Assembly (NCBI RefSeq): GCF_004919105.1
Contig: NZ_STGK01000009.1
Coordinates: 168,220-232,219, forward strand
From: Nocardioides sp. GY 10113
GTDB lineage: Bacteria > Actinomycetota > Actinomycetes > Propionibacteriales > Nocardioidaceae
Reading direction: 5' to 3'
Length of the DNA stretch: 64,000 bases
How positions within the stretch are numbered: the first letter of the stretch is position 1; each line of letters starts with the position of its first letter. Under the pieces are notes generated by a model. The model made no database searches and had not been told where the DNA came from. It was given only the letters and a program-made list of their open reading frames with translations. Of the stretch, positions 8,014-16,099 are shown one piece after another. Made by a program: the position numbers and the translations under genes.

Positions 8014-8813
8014 TGGCGACCTGGACGAGGCTGGTCGCGACCGGAGCCACCATCGCATTCATCAGTGCAGCACCCGCCGTCGCGGACACTGATGTACACC
8101 CCGGAGAAGGTGGCCTCATGGTCAGTGCCCACGAGCGCACAGGGGACACGGACACCAGCGGGACGGCCGCGGTGAGCGGCAGCAACCCACCGCTGTATCA
8201 CGAACTGCCGGCTTGCACGGTGGGCGGAGCAACCACCTGCGACGCCCCCGCTTATTGTCCGGACGGGTCAGTTCAGATGGTCTTCTGGACGACCGATCCG
8301 GCGACCGGCGAAACCATCTCCGACGGCACCTACTGCCCGACAGACACCACGGTCGAAGATGCGCCCGCCGAGCTCACCCCCGGCCTCGTCCTCGAGGCCT
8401 TCCGCCGCCTCCCGCTCCCCGAGGCCCGGCTGATCATCGAGCCGCCCGACGGCCGCACCCTGGTCAACCTCCCCACCAACTTCTACTCCCCCGACCAGAC
8501 CCTCGACCGCACCGTCACCCTCCTCGGGCGACGCGTCGACCTCCGCATCCGCGTCGCGACCTACCACTGGGACTTCGGCGACGGCACCACCCGCGAGACC
8601 ACGTCCCCCGGCGCGCCGTACCCCGCCCTCACCCTCACCCACACCTACCTCCGCGCCGCCCGGTACCGACCACGGCTCGACGCCACCTACGCCGCCGACT
8701 ACCGCGTCGACGACGGCCCCTGGCAACCCGTCGACGGCACCGTCACCATCGCCGGCACCCCCACCGCCCTCCGCGCCCTCGAGGCCACCCCGACCCTCGT
8801 CGACTACCGCTGA
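8013..8813 (+). CDS. Secreted PKD-like domain protein
   Basis: The product is 266 residues from GTG 8013, coupled to the preceding lipoprotein. The N-terminus is a signal peptide (cleavage likely after AAPAVA, residues about 19-24). Cys residues in the first half (PACTVGGATTCDAPAYC, DGTYC) suggest disulphides. The C-terminal half has YHWDFGDGTTRET and LTHTYLRAARYRP, the hallmark WDFGDG...HTY pattern of PKD/Ig-like folds. It is exported and probably works with the lipoprotein at the cell surface. The pairing is inferred from overlap, not from known biochemistry. Confidence 0.8.
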   Translation: MATWTRLVATGATIAFISAAPAVADTDVHPGEGGLMVSAHERTGDTDTSGTAAVSGSNPPLYHELPACTVGGATTCDAPAYCPDGSVQMVFWTTDPATGETISDGTYCPTDTTVEDAPAELTPGLVLEAFRRLPLPEARLIIEPPDGRTLVNLPTNFYSPDQTLDRTVTLLGRRVDLRIRVATYHWDFGDGTTRETTSPGAPYPALTLTHTYLRAARYRPRLDATYAADYRVDDGPWQPVDGTVTIAGTPTALRALEATPTLVDYR

Positions 8814-8829
8814 CCGCTCGCGAACGCGC

Positions 8830-8870
8830 GAGGGGCGGGATCTCCGTGGAGATCCCGCCCCTCGTCTTTC
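8830..8870 (+). terminator. Intrinsic terminator
   Basis: A 16-bp stem (GAGGGGCGGGATCTCC / GGAGATCCCGCCCCTC) is followed by GTCTTTCCCC. It ends the lipoprotein/PKD operon. Confidence 0.9.
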
Positions 8871-8953
8871 CCCGTGGGCCGTGGCAGGCCCCCGTCCGCC
8901 GGGGTCGAGGCGACGGACGTGTCAGTGGGGCGCCCCGTCGGGGCGCCGGGTGG

Positions 8954-9334
8954 TCACGCGGTGGGGACGCGCAGCTCCTGGCCGGCGTACACGCTGCTGG
9001 TGTCGAGCGCGTTGAGCTCCTGGATGCGCCGGATCATCGCGCGGACGTCGGACGAGCCGGTCTCCCGGACCGCCTCGCCAGCGATGCCCCACAGCGTGTC
9101 ACCGGGGGCGACGGTGACGACCTCCACCTGCGGCGTGCCCTGCTCGCCGGTCGCGATCGATCCGGAGGCCAGCAGGATGCCGAGGCCGAAGGCGATGAGC
9201 AGGCCGACCACGAAGACCACGAGGCGACCACGGCGGGTCAGTCGGACGCCGCCCCGCGCGGGCCGGGCCGTGCGGGCGGGCCGGGCGGTCCGGGCGATGC
9301 GGGTGACGTTGGCGCTGGTGAGGGTGGTGCTCAT
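8954..9334 (-). CDS. LysM-domain membrane protein divergent from lexA (Rv2719c/YneA-like position)
   Basis: The 126-residue protein has a basic cytoplasmic tail, one membrane helix (about 38-57, LVVFVVGLLIAFGLGILLAS) and an extracytoplasmic LysM domain (about 72-123, VAPGDTLWGIAGEAV...IQELNALDTSSVYAGQEL) that should bind peptidoglycan. Layout, size and position opposite lexA match the mycobacterial Rv2719c (ChiZ) and the YneA class of SOS-induced cell-division inhibitors. Three SOS boxes lie between it and lexA, so damage induction is likely. Division inhibition is inferred by analogy; no catalytic domain is visible. Confidence 0.85.
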   Translation of the reverse strand: MSTTLTSANVTRIARTARPARTARPARGGVRLTRRGRLVVFVVGLLIAFGLGILLASGSIATGEQGTPQVEVVTVAPGDTLWGIAGEAVRETGSSDVRAMIRRIQELNALDTSSVYAGQELRVPTA

Positions 9335-9463
9335 CGTGACCTCCGGGGGAAGTGGCTCCGACGTTCGGAGCCTCGGGGCTATCTGCTGTGAACTGGACTC
9401 TGCTCGGCCCCTCCGACAGAACTCCGGGAGGAGCTGCGAACCGGCCGTCGATCATCCGTTCGA

Positions 9464-9479
9464 TCGAACACATGTACGA
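9464..9479. promoter_or_regulatory. SOS box A
   Basis: TCGAACACATGTACGA matches TCGAAC-N4-GTTCGA at 11 of 12 fixed positions. It is about 130 bp upstream of the LysM gene. Confidence 0.85.
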
Positions 9480-9515
9480 GGTTAGAGCAGGTGTTCGAAC
9501 AAGGTCAAGGACTGT

Positions 9516-9531
9516 TCGAAACTTTGTTCGA
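9516..9531. promoter_or_regulatory. SOS box B
   Basis: TCGAAACTTTGTTCGA matches the actinobacterial SOS consensus at 11 of 12 positions. Confidence 0.85.
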
Positions 9532-9574
9532 TGAGGTGCTCGAACGCCTGACGGGCGCGACACGACACGCGACT

Positions 9575-9590
9575 TCGAACACGTGTTTGA
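9575..9590. promoter_or_regulatory. SOS box C
   Basis: TCGAACACGTGTTTGA matches at 11 of 12 positions. It is 70 bp before the lexA start and so is best placed to mediate LexA autoregulation. Confidence 0.85.
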
Positions 9591-9660
9591 TCGCCGGCGG
9601 CGGTCACGTTACGGTCGGACCACCAGCCCTCGCGCAGTCAGGTTCCTAGGAGGACCCCCG

Positions 9661-10392
9661 ATGACGGACAAGAGAACGGGCGCCAAGAGCGCCGTCCGCG
9701 AGCTTCCGGACGGACCACCCGACGCCACCGGGCTCACGCCGCGCCAGCAGCGGATCCTGGCGACCATCAAGGACTCCATCGAGCAGCGCGGCTACCCGCC
9801 GAGCATGCGCGAGATCGGCTCCTCCGTCGGCCTGACCAGCACCTCGAGCGTAGCGCACCAGCTGCGCATGCTGGAGGAGAAGGGCTTCCTGAAGCGGGAC
9901 CCCAACCGTCCCCGCGCGATCGAGGTGTTCCTGCCCGAGGTGATGGCCGCCCGCCGTTCGATCTCGGCCGCCGACGACACCGCGATCGACGAGACCGGGA
10001 TCGGCGACCTGAACCCCACGGCGACCAACGTCCCCGTCGTCGGCCGGATCGCCGCCGGTGGCCCGATCCTGGCCGAGGAGCGCATCGAGGACGTCTTCCC
10101 GCTCCCGCGGCAGCTCGTCGGCGACGGCCAGCTGTTCCTGCTCGAGGTCAGCGGCGAGTCGATGATCGAAGCAGCGATCTGCAACGGCGACTACGTCGTC
10201 ATCCGCCAGCAGAGCACCGCCGAGAACGGCGAGATCGTCGCAGCGATGCTGGACGGGGAGGCCACGGTCAAGACCTTCCAGCGCAAGGACGGCAAGGTCT
10301 GGCTGATGCCGCACAACCCGGCGTTCGAGCCGATCGACGGCACCAACGCGACGATCCTCGGCAAGGTGACCGCCGTCCTGCGTCGGGTCTGA
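9661..10392 (+). CDS. lexA: SOS repressor LexA
   Basis: LexA represses DNA-damage genes until RecA filaments trigger its self-cleavage. The 243-residue protein has a winged helix-turn-helix (about residues 25-90: [46 protein letters not shown]) and an S24 peptidase domain. The scissile bond is Ala132-Gly133 (GRIAAGGP), with catalytic Ser167 (SGESM) and Lys204 (ATVKTF). ATG 9661 was chosen over an upstream in-frame codon because AGGAGG lies about 10 nt before it. Box C upstream indicates autorepression. Confidence 0.97.
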   Translation: MTDKRTGAKSAVRELPDGPPDATGLTPRQQRILATIKDSIEQRGYPPSMREIGSSVGLTSTSSVAHQLRMLEEKGFLKRDPNRPRAIEVFLPEVMAARRSISAADDTAIDETGIGDLNPTATNVPVVGRIAAGGPILAEERIEDVFPLPRQLVGDGQLFLLEVSGESMIEAAICNGDYVVIRQQSTAENGEIVAAMLDGEATVKTFQRKDGKVWLMPHNPAFEPIDGTNATILGKVTAVLRRV

Positions 10393-10523
10393 CCCCGCGT
10401 GTCGTCGGCCGCGCCACCCGCTGCCGACGACACGCCTCGGGCGACGAGGATGTGGCCGCGCCACCACCCCCTGCATAGGGTCGAGGCCGTCCCTCCTCGC
10501 CCCACTCGAAAGCCGAGCCTCTC

Positions 10524-12374
10524 GTGCGCCTTCGACGAACCGCCCTCGGCGGACTGCTGATCGCGATCTCCGGCACGCTGGTGATCGCGCCCGTGGCACC
10601 GGCGGAGGTGGCATCCGCCGTGGCGGCCGCCGACGGGGCCGATGCGGCCCCTGCCGCGCCGGACGGCCAGACAAGCCAGGACGACCAGGGCGACCAGGGC
10701 GACCAGGGCGACCAGGGCGACCCGGGCGACCCGGGCGACCGGTCCGAGGGCCCCGCCGCCGATGCCCAGACCGAGGTCGAGCAGGCGCAGGAGGCGCTGG
10801 CGACCGTCGAGGGCCTGAAGGCCGGCGAGGCGCCCACCGATGCCCAGGGCGCGCCGGTGGACGCGACGCTGGCCCTGCAGGCCCTGGCCACCCAGGCCAG
10901 CGCCCTGCCGCGCGCGCAGCGCAAGCGGGCCGCCCGACTGCTGGCCCGCCCCGCCGGCGACGGGCCGACGGGCTACTGCACGACCGCCCAGGTCGACTAC
11001 TACGACTACGCCTGCTTCAAGCCCTCGGCCACCCCGAACCGCACGTGCAACGCCGAGGTCTGCGTGCACTGGGTCAACACCACCGCCGCCACCCGTGCGG
11101 GCGGCATCGCCGAGGGCGACATCCCCGACAACACGAACGGCGTACCGGCCGACGACGACGGATCGGCCGGCGGCGCCTACGCGGGGGTCGCCGGCAACGG
11201 GCTCCCCGACTACGTCGACGTCGTGCTCGGCGTGATGGCCAACGTCGCGGGCACCTACCGGAACGCCGGCTACCGGCCGGTCCCCTCGGACAAGGGCTAC
11301 GGCGGCTCCAACAAGACCGACATCTACCTCGCCGAGCTCAGCTCGCAGGGCCTCTACGGCTATTGCGTCCCGGATGCACCGGCGGTGATCGAGGGCGACC
11401 GGTCGGCCACCAAGCACCTGTCGACCTGGTCCTACTGCGTGCTCGACAACGACTACACCGACAGCGCCTACTCCCGGCACACGCCGCTGGAGAACCTGCA
11501 GGTCACCGCCGCCCACGAGTTCTTCCACGCGGTGCAGTTCGGCTACGACGTCGACGCCGACGCGTGGATCCTCGAGGCGACGGCCACCTGGGTCGAGGAC
11601 GAGCTGTACGACGACGTCAACGACAACGTCACCTACCTGCGCTACGGCCCGCTGCGGCGCAACGGCCAGCCGCTGGACACCTACGACCTCTCCGGCTTCC
11701 AGTACGGCAGCTGGATCTTCTTCCGGTACCTGACCGAGCGCTTCCCCGCCGAGAAGGGCGGGCTCCCGGTGCTGGTGCGGCGGCTGTGGGAGGCGATGGC
11801 CCACAGCGGCCCCGGCCACAAGTCCCGGTACTCGGTCCAGGCGATCCGTCGCGAGCTGGTCCGCCAGGGCACGACGCTGAACAAGGAGTTCGCGAGGTTC
11901 GCGGTCGCGAACCGCACCCCGAAGCAGTCCTACGAGGAGGGCGCGGCCAACAGGTACCCGCACGCCGGCCTGCTCAGGAGCGCCACCCTCGACCGCCGCA
12001 GGAGCAGCGTCACGAGGAAGTTCCGGCTCAACCACCTGACCGCCCGCCACCTCCGGTTCAAGGCCGGCAGCGGCGCGCAGCGGCTTCGGCTCACCGTGGA
12101 CGGCACCCGCCCCGCCCAGGGCGGTGTCGCCGTGGTCAGGATCAAGCGGGTCGGGAAGCCGCCGAAGCGGATCCGGTTCAACATCAACCCCCAGGGCCGC
12201 CGGACCAAGCGGATCGACTTCGACCGCGGCACCGTGCAGTGGGTGGAGGTGACGGTCGTCAACGCCGGCAGCCGCTACCGGTGCGACCAGGGCGAGGGGC
12301 TGACCGCCACCTGCCAGGGCGTCTCCCTCTCCGACCGGCAACCGCAGTCGGTCACCGCGACGCTGATCCGCTGA
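10524..12374 (+). CDS. Secreted zinc metalloprotease-like protein (MXAN_6640 type)
   Basis: The product is 616 residues from GTG 10524. A signal peptide covers about residues 1-28. A low-complexity acidic linker (DDQGDQGDQGDQGDPGDPGD, about 52-73) and a coiled-coil-like propeptide follow. The catalytic region has HEFFHAVQFGYD (HExxH-like zinc motif) and a downstream WILEATATWVEDELYDD glutamate segment, as in the MXAN_6640 family of putative metalloproteases. The C-terminal part is beta-rich and ends in a paired-Cys segment (YRCDQGEGLTATCQG). It is exported, and extracellular proteolysis is inferred. It lies alone downstream of lexA with a 131-bp gap. Confidence 0.8.
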   Translation: MRLRRTALGGLLIAISGTLVIAPVAPAEVASAVAAADGADAAPAAPDGQTSQDDQGDQGDQGDQGDPGDPGDRSEGPAADAQTEVEQAQEALATVEGLKAGEAPTDAQGAPVDATLALQALATQASALPRAQRKRAARLLARPAGDGPTGYCTTAQVDYYDYACFKPSATPNRTCNAEVCVHWVNTTAATRAGGIAEGDIPDNTNGVPADDDGSAGGAYAGVAGNGLPDYVDVVLGVMANVAGTYRNAGYRPVPSDKGYGGSNKTDIYLAELSSQGLYGYCVPDAPAVIEGDRSATKHLSTWSYCVLDNDYTDSAYSRHTPLENLQVTAAHEFFHAVQFGYDVDADAWILEATATWVEDELYDDVNDNVTYLRYGPLRRNGQPLDTYDLSGFQYGSWIFFRYLTERFPAEKGGLPVLVRRLWEAMAHSGPGHKSRYSVQAIRRELVRQGTTLNKEFARFAVANRTPKQSYEEGAANRYPHAGLLRSATLDRRRSSVTRKFRLNHLTARHLRFKAGSGAQRLRLTVDGTRPAQGGVAVVRIKRVGKPPKRIRFNINPQGRRTKRIDFDRGTVQWVEVTVVNAGSRYRCDQGEGLTATCQGVSLSDRQPQSVTATLIR

Positions 12375-12401
12375 CCCGGCCGACCGGGCCCGGCGGTCCG
12401 G

Positions 12402-14423
12402 TCAGCCGGTCTGCTCGGCCGGCGCCTCACCGGCGAGTCGGCCGAGCGCCTTGCGCACCACCGCGGGATCCGTGGTCGGCCACATCGGCGGCAGGCTGGA
12501 CGTGAGAAAGCCGCCGTACCGCGCCGTCGCGATCCGCGGGTCCAGTACGGCGACGACGCCGCGATCGGCGTGGGTCCGGATCAGCCGGCCCGCGCCCTGG
12601 GCCAGCAACAGCGCCGCGTGGGTGGCCGCCACCTGCATGAAGCCGTTGCCGCCGGCCCGGTCGGCGGCACGCTGCCGCGCGCTCATCAGCGGGTCGTCGG
12701 GGCGCGGGAACGGGATCCGGTCGATGATCACCAGCTGGCAGGTGTCGCCGGGCACGTCGAGGCCCTGCCACAGCCCGAGCGTGCCGAACAGGCAGGTGTG
12801 CGGGTCGTCGACGAACTGGCGCGCGAGCTCGGGCAGCTGCGCGTCGCCCTGGGCCAGCGTGGTGAGGTGGGGCAGCCGGCGGCGTACCTCCTCGGCGGCC
12901 GTCTCCGCGGCGCGACGGCTCGAGAAGAGCCCGAGCGCGCGGCCGTCGGCGGCGTCCACCAGCTCCACGATCTCGTCCAGGTGGGCCTGCGCCAGGCCGT
13001 CGCGGCCCGGCTGCGGCAGGTGCTTGGCGACGTACAGGATGCCCTGCTTGCGGTAGTCGAACGGGCTGCCCACGTCCAGGCCGACCCACGGCTCCACGCC
13101 CTCGGGCGCCTTCGTGCGCGGCGACCCGGCCTCGACCCGCTCGGTGGGCTTGAGCCCGACGCCGGTGGCCACCGAGGAGAAGTCGCCGCCGAGCATCAGC
13201 GTCGCCGACGTCATCACCACGGTCTTGTCGGCCAGCAGCTTGTCGCGCATCGGCCCCCACACCTGCAGCGGCGCGACGCAGAGGCGCGGTGGCAGCCGGT
13301 CGGTGCCCTCGGTCATCCAGAGCACGTCGGCGTCGGAGCCGGCGGCCATCCGCTCGGCGGTGGCGAACAGCTCCTGCACGGCACCCTTGGCCTGGGTGAA
13401 GGCGGCGTCGGCCTCCCCGTCCTTCTGCTTCGGGAACGCCGAGACGCAGGCGCGGGCAGCGTCGCGGACCAGCGCGAGGGCGTCCGCGATCGCCTCGGGG
13501 ACCGGGTCGAAGCGGCCCGGCCGCGCCTCGGCCATGGCGTCGCGCAGGGTGTCCGCGGCGTCGCCCAGGTCGGTCGCGGCGTCGCCGTCGGCGTGACGGG
13601 CCGCGCGGCGCGCGGTGCGGTCCACCTCGGCCACCCACAGCTCGTCGGTCGCCGCCTGGGTGACCCGGGCGGTCAGCTCGTGCGCCTCGTCGATCACCAC
13701 CGTGTCGTACTCGGGGATCATCGGCACGCCCTCGATCGCGTCGATCGCGAGCAGCGAGTGGTTGGTGACGATCAGGTGCGAGCGGTGCGCCTTCTCCCGG
13801 GCCTGCTCGACGAAGCACTCCTGCCCGAACGGGCACTTCGCGGCGCTGAGGCACTCCCGGTGGCTGACGCTGACCTGGCGCCACTCCTTCTCGGTGTGCC
13901 GCGGCGCGGCGTCCTTCTCCCCCGAGCCGCCGTCCTCGGCCTGCTGCTCGGCCCAGGCCCGCAGCTCGAGCACCTTCTTGCCCATCGACCCCTCGGGCAG
14001 CTGGATCAGCTCGCCCTGGTCGTCGGGGGCTCCCTCGCGGACCCGGTGCAGGCAGGCGTAGTTGGAGCGCCCCTTGAGCACGGCGAAGGAGGTGTCCACG
14101 CCGGGCACGGTGCCGATCGCGTCGATCAGCCGCGGCAGGTCCCGCTCGACCAGCTGGTGCTGGAGCGCCAGCGTGGCGGTGGCGACCACCACCCGGTCGT
14201 CGTGCAGCAGCGCCGGGACCAGGTAGCCCAGCGACTTGCCGGTGCCGGTGCCCGCCTGGATCAGCAGGTGCCGCCGGTCGGCCATCGACGAGGCGACCGC
14301 CTCCGCCATCGCCACCTGGCCGTCGCGCTGCTGGCCGCCGAGGGCGCCGACCGCTGTCGCCAGCGTGTCGCGGACCGGGCTGCTGGCCGAGGAGCGGGGG
14401 GAGGCGGCGGGCTCAGCGGACAC
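12402..14423 (-). CDS. DinG-family ATP-dependent DNA helicase
   Basis: This is a superfamily 2 XPD/DinG-type 5'-3' helicase of 673 residues. The Walker A motif is AGTGTGKS (57-64) and the DEAH box is at 245-248. Four cysteines (Cys124, Cys191, Cys197, Cys203) sit where DinG/XPD proteins bind an iron-sulphur cluster. C-terminal helicase motifs include LFSSRRAAE, LFGTLGLWQGLDVPG and QGAGRLIRTHADRGVVAVLDPR. No nuclease domain precedes it. It likely unwinds R-loops or repair intermediates. It faces the metalloprotease gene with a 27-bp gap. No SOS box is evident in its upstream gap. Confidence 0.92.
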   Translation of the reverse strand: MSAEPAASPRSSASSPVRDTLATAVGALGGQQRDGQVAMAEAVASSMADRRHLLIQAGTGTGKSLGYLVPALLHDDRVVVATATLALQHQLVERDLPRLIDAIGTVPGVDTSFAVLKGRSNYACLHRVREGAPDDQGELIQLPEGSMGKKVLELRAWAEQQAEDGGSGEKDAAPRHTEKEWRQVSVSHRECLSAAKCPFGQECFVEQAREKAHRSHLIVTNHSLLAIDAIEGVPMIPEYDTVVIDEAHELTARVTQAATDELWVAEVDRTARRAARHADGDAATDLGDAADTLRDAMAEARPGRFDPVPEAIADALALVRDAARACVSAFPKQKDGEADAAFTQAKGAVQELFATAERMAAGSDADVLWMTEGTDRLPPRLCVAPLQVWGPMRDKLLADKTVVMTSATLMLGGDFSSVATGVGLKPTERVEAGSPRTKAPEGVEPWVGLDVGSPFDYRKQGILYVAKHLPQPGRDGLAQAHLDEIVELVDAADGRALGLFSSRRAAETAAEEVRRRLPHLTTLAQGDAQLPELARQFVDDPHTCLFGTLGLWQGLDVPGDTCQLVIIDRIPFPRPDDPLMSARQRAADRAGGNGFMQVAATHAALLLAQGAGRLIRTHADRGVVAVLDPRIATARYGGFLTSSLPPMWPTTDPAVVRKALGRLAGEAPAEQTG

Positions 14424-14497
14424 CCGAGAACCCTAGCCGCGCGGTCCGACCGCGCCGCATCGACGCTCCACAGGCGCCCGCTCGATCGGGGACCGGC

Positions 14498-16018
14498 TCA
14501 GACGGCGTACGCCGCCAGGTCGCCGGCGAGCGCCTCCGTGGCCAGTCCGGCCACCCGCGTGCCCTCGGCGGTGTGCTCCATGCTGCGGATCTCGCCGTCC
14601 TTGTGGATCCGGTCGATCAGGTCGCCGCGGGCGTAGGGCACCAGCGCGTCGAAGGCGACGCCCGGACGGGGCAGGTCGGCCTCGACGGCCTTGATCGCCT
14701 CCTCGATCCCCTCGCCGCTGTGTGCGGAGACGGCCACCGAGTGCGGCTCGTTGCGCAGCAGCCGGGTGACCGTCATCGGGTCGGCGATGTCGGTCTTGTT
14801 GATCACGACCAGCTCGGGGAGGTCTCCGGCGCCGATCTCGGCGAGCACCCCGCGGACCGCGGAGAGCTGGCCCTCCGGGTCGGGGTGGGAGCCGTCCACC
14901 ACGTGCACGATCAGGTCGGACTGGGCGACCTCCTCCAGGGTCGAGCGGAACGCCTCGACCAGCTGGTGCGGCAGGTGGCGCACGAACCCGACGGTGTCGC
15001 TCATCGTGTAGATGCGGCCGTCGGCGGTCGTCGTACGACGGGTGGTCGGGTCCAGCGTCGCGAACAGCGCGTCCTCGACCAGCACCCCGGCGCCGGTGAG
15101 CCGGTTGAGCAGGGAGGACTTGCCGGCGTTGGTGTAGCCCGCGATCGCCACCGAGGGGATCTCGTTGCGCCGGCGCTCCTGGCGCATCGTGGCGCGGGTG
15201 CCCTCCAGCGCCTTGAGCTCGCGGCGCAGCTTGGCGATCCGGTCGTTGATCCGGCGCCGGTCGGTCTCGATCTTGGTCTCACCGGGGCCACGGCCGCCGA
15301 TGCCCTCGCCGCCCGCGGCGCGGCCACCGGCCTGGCGGGAGAGGTTGCCACCCCAGCCGCGCAGCCGCTGCTTCATGTAGTTGAGCTGGGCCAGCTCGAC
15401 CTGCGCCTTGCCCTCCTTGGACTTCGCGTGCTGGGCGAAGATGTCGAGGATCAGCGCGGTCCGGTCGACCACCTTGACCTTGACCCGGTCCTCCAGGTTG
15501 CGCAGCTGGGAGGGGGCGAGCTCGCCGTCGCAGATCACGGTGTCGGCGCCGGTGGCCTGCACGATCTCGCGGATCGCCTCGACCTTGCCGCGGCCGACGT
15601 ACGTCGCCGGGTCGGGGTTCTGCCGGCGCTGGTAGATCGCCTCGAGCACGTCGGAGCCGGCGGTCTCGGCGAGCAGCGCGAGCTCGGCCATCGAGTTCTC
15701 GGCGTCCTCCACCGTGCCCTCGGTCCAGACGCCGACCAGGACGACGCGCTCCAGGCGCAGCTGGCGGTACTCGACCTCGGTGATGTCCTCGAGCTCGGTG
15801 CGCAGGCCGGCGACGCGGCGCAGCTGGTGGCGCTCGGCCAGGTCCATCGCGCCCAGCGTGGGGTCGTCCTCGGGGTCGTCGCCGGAGCCGTCGTCGAGCG
15901 GGCCGTCGAGCGGATCGTCGTCGAGATCGGCGTCGAGCCCGAGGGACTCGGCGTCGTCCCACGCCTCGGTCGCGTCGAGCTCGGCCTGCAGGGAGAAGTC
16001 GTGTGCGTTATTCGTCAT
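14498..16018 (-). CDS. hflX: GTPase HflX
   Basis: HflX is a ribosome-associated GTPase that splits stalled 70S ribosomes. The 506-residue protein has an acidic N-terminal tail (residues 11-55), the HflX N-terminal domain (VGVWTEGTVEDAENSMAEL, YVGRGKVEAI), a glycine-rich linker (GRAAGGEGIGGRGPGETKIE) and the G domain: GYTNAGKS (294-301), DTVGF, NKTD. I start at ATG 16018 (MTNNAHDF); longer in-frame extensions run into the divergent promoter. It belongs to the usual actinobacterial miaB-miaA-dapF-hflX grouping. Confidence 0.95.
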   Translation of the reverse strand: MTNNAHDFSLQAELDATEAWDDAESLGLDADLDDDPLDGPLDDGSGDDPEDDPTLGAMDLAERHQLRRVAGLRTELEDITEVEYRQLRLERVVLVGVWTEGTVEDAENSMAELALLAETAGSDVLEAIYQRRQNPDPATYVGRGKVEAIREIVQATGADTVICDGELAPSQLRNLEDRVKVKVVDRTALILDIFAQHAKSKEGKAQVELAQLNYMKQRLRGWGGNLSRQAGGRAAGGEGIGGRGPGETKIETDRRRINDRIAKLRRELKALEGTRATMRQERRRNEIPSVAIAGYTNAGKSSLLNRLTGAGVLVEDALFATLDPTTRRTTTADGRIYTMSDTVGFVRHLPHQLVEAFRSTLEEVAQSDLIVHVVDGSHPDPEGQLSAVRGVLAEIGAGDLPELVVINKTDIADPMTVTRLLRNEPHSVAVSAHSGEGIEEAIKAVEADLPRPGVAFDALVPYARGDLIDRIHKDGEIRSMEHTAEGTRVAGLATEALAGDLAAYAV

Positions 16019-16099
16019 GGGTCCGTTCAGGTTAACCACGGGCGGCCCCGTTTGCTTCCCGATTATCCGGCCCCTGCACCGCGTCGGGAGAATCACCGG

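Larger units (their letters stand above)
9335..9660. promoter_or_regulatory. Divergent lexA / LysM regulatory region
   Basis: This 326-bp region contains three near-consensus SOS boxes and several GTTCGA half-sites (around 9493-9500 and 9537-9544). It has lower GC than its surroundings and no gene. Confidence 0.8.

Noticed and set aside
12402..14423. SOS control of the DinG-like helicase
   Set aside because: No TCGAAC-N4-GTTCGA-like site is present in the 74-bp upstream gap, so damage induction is not claimed.
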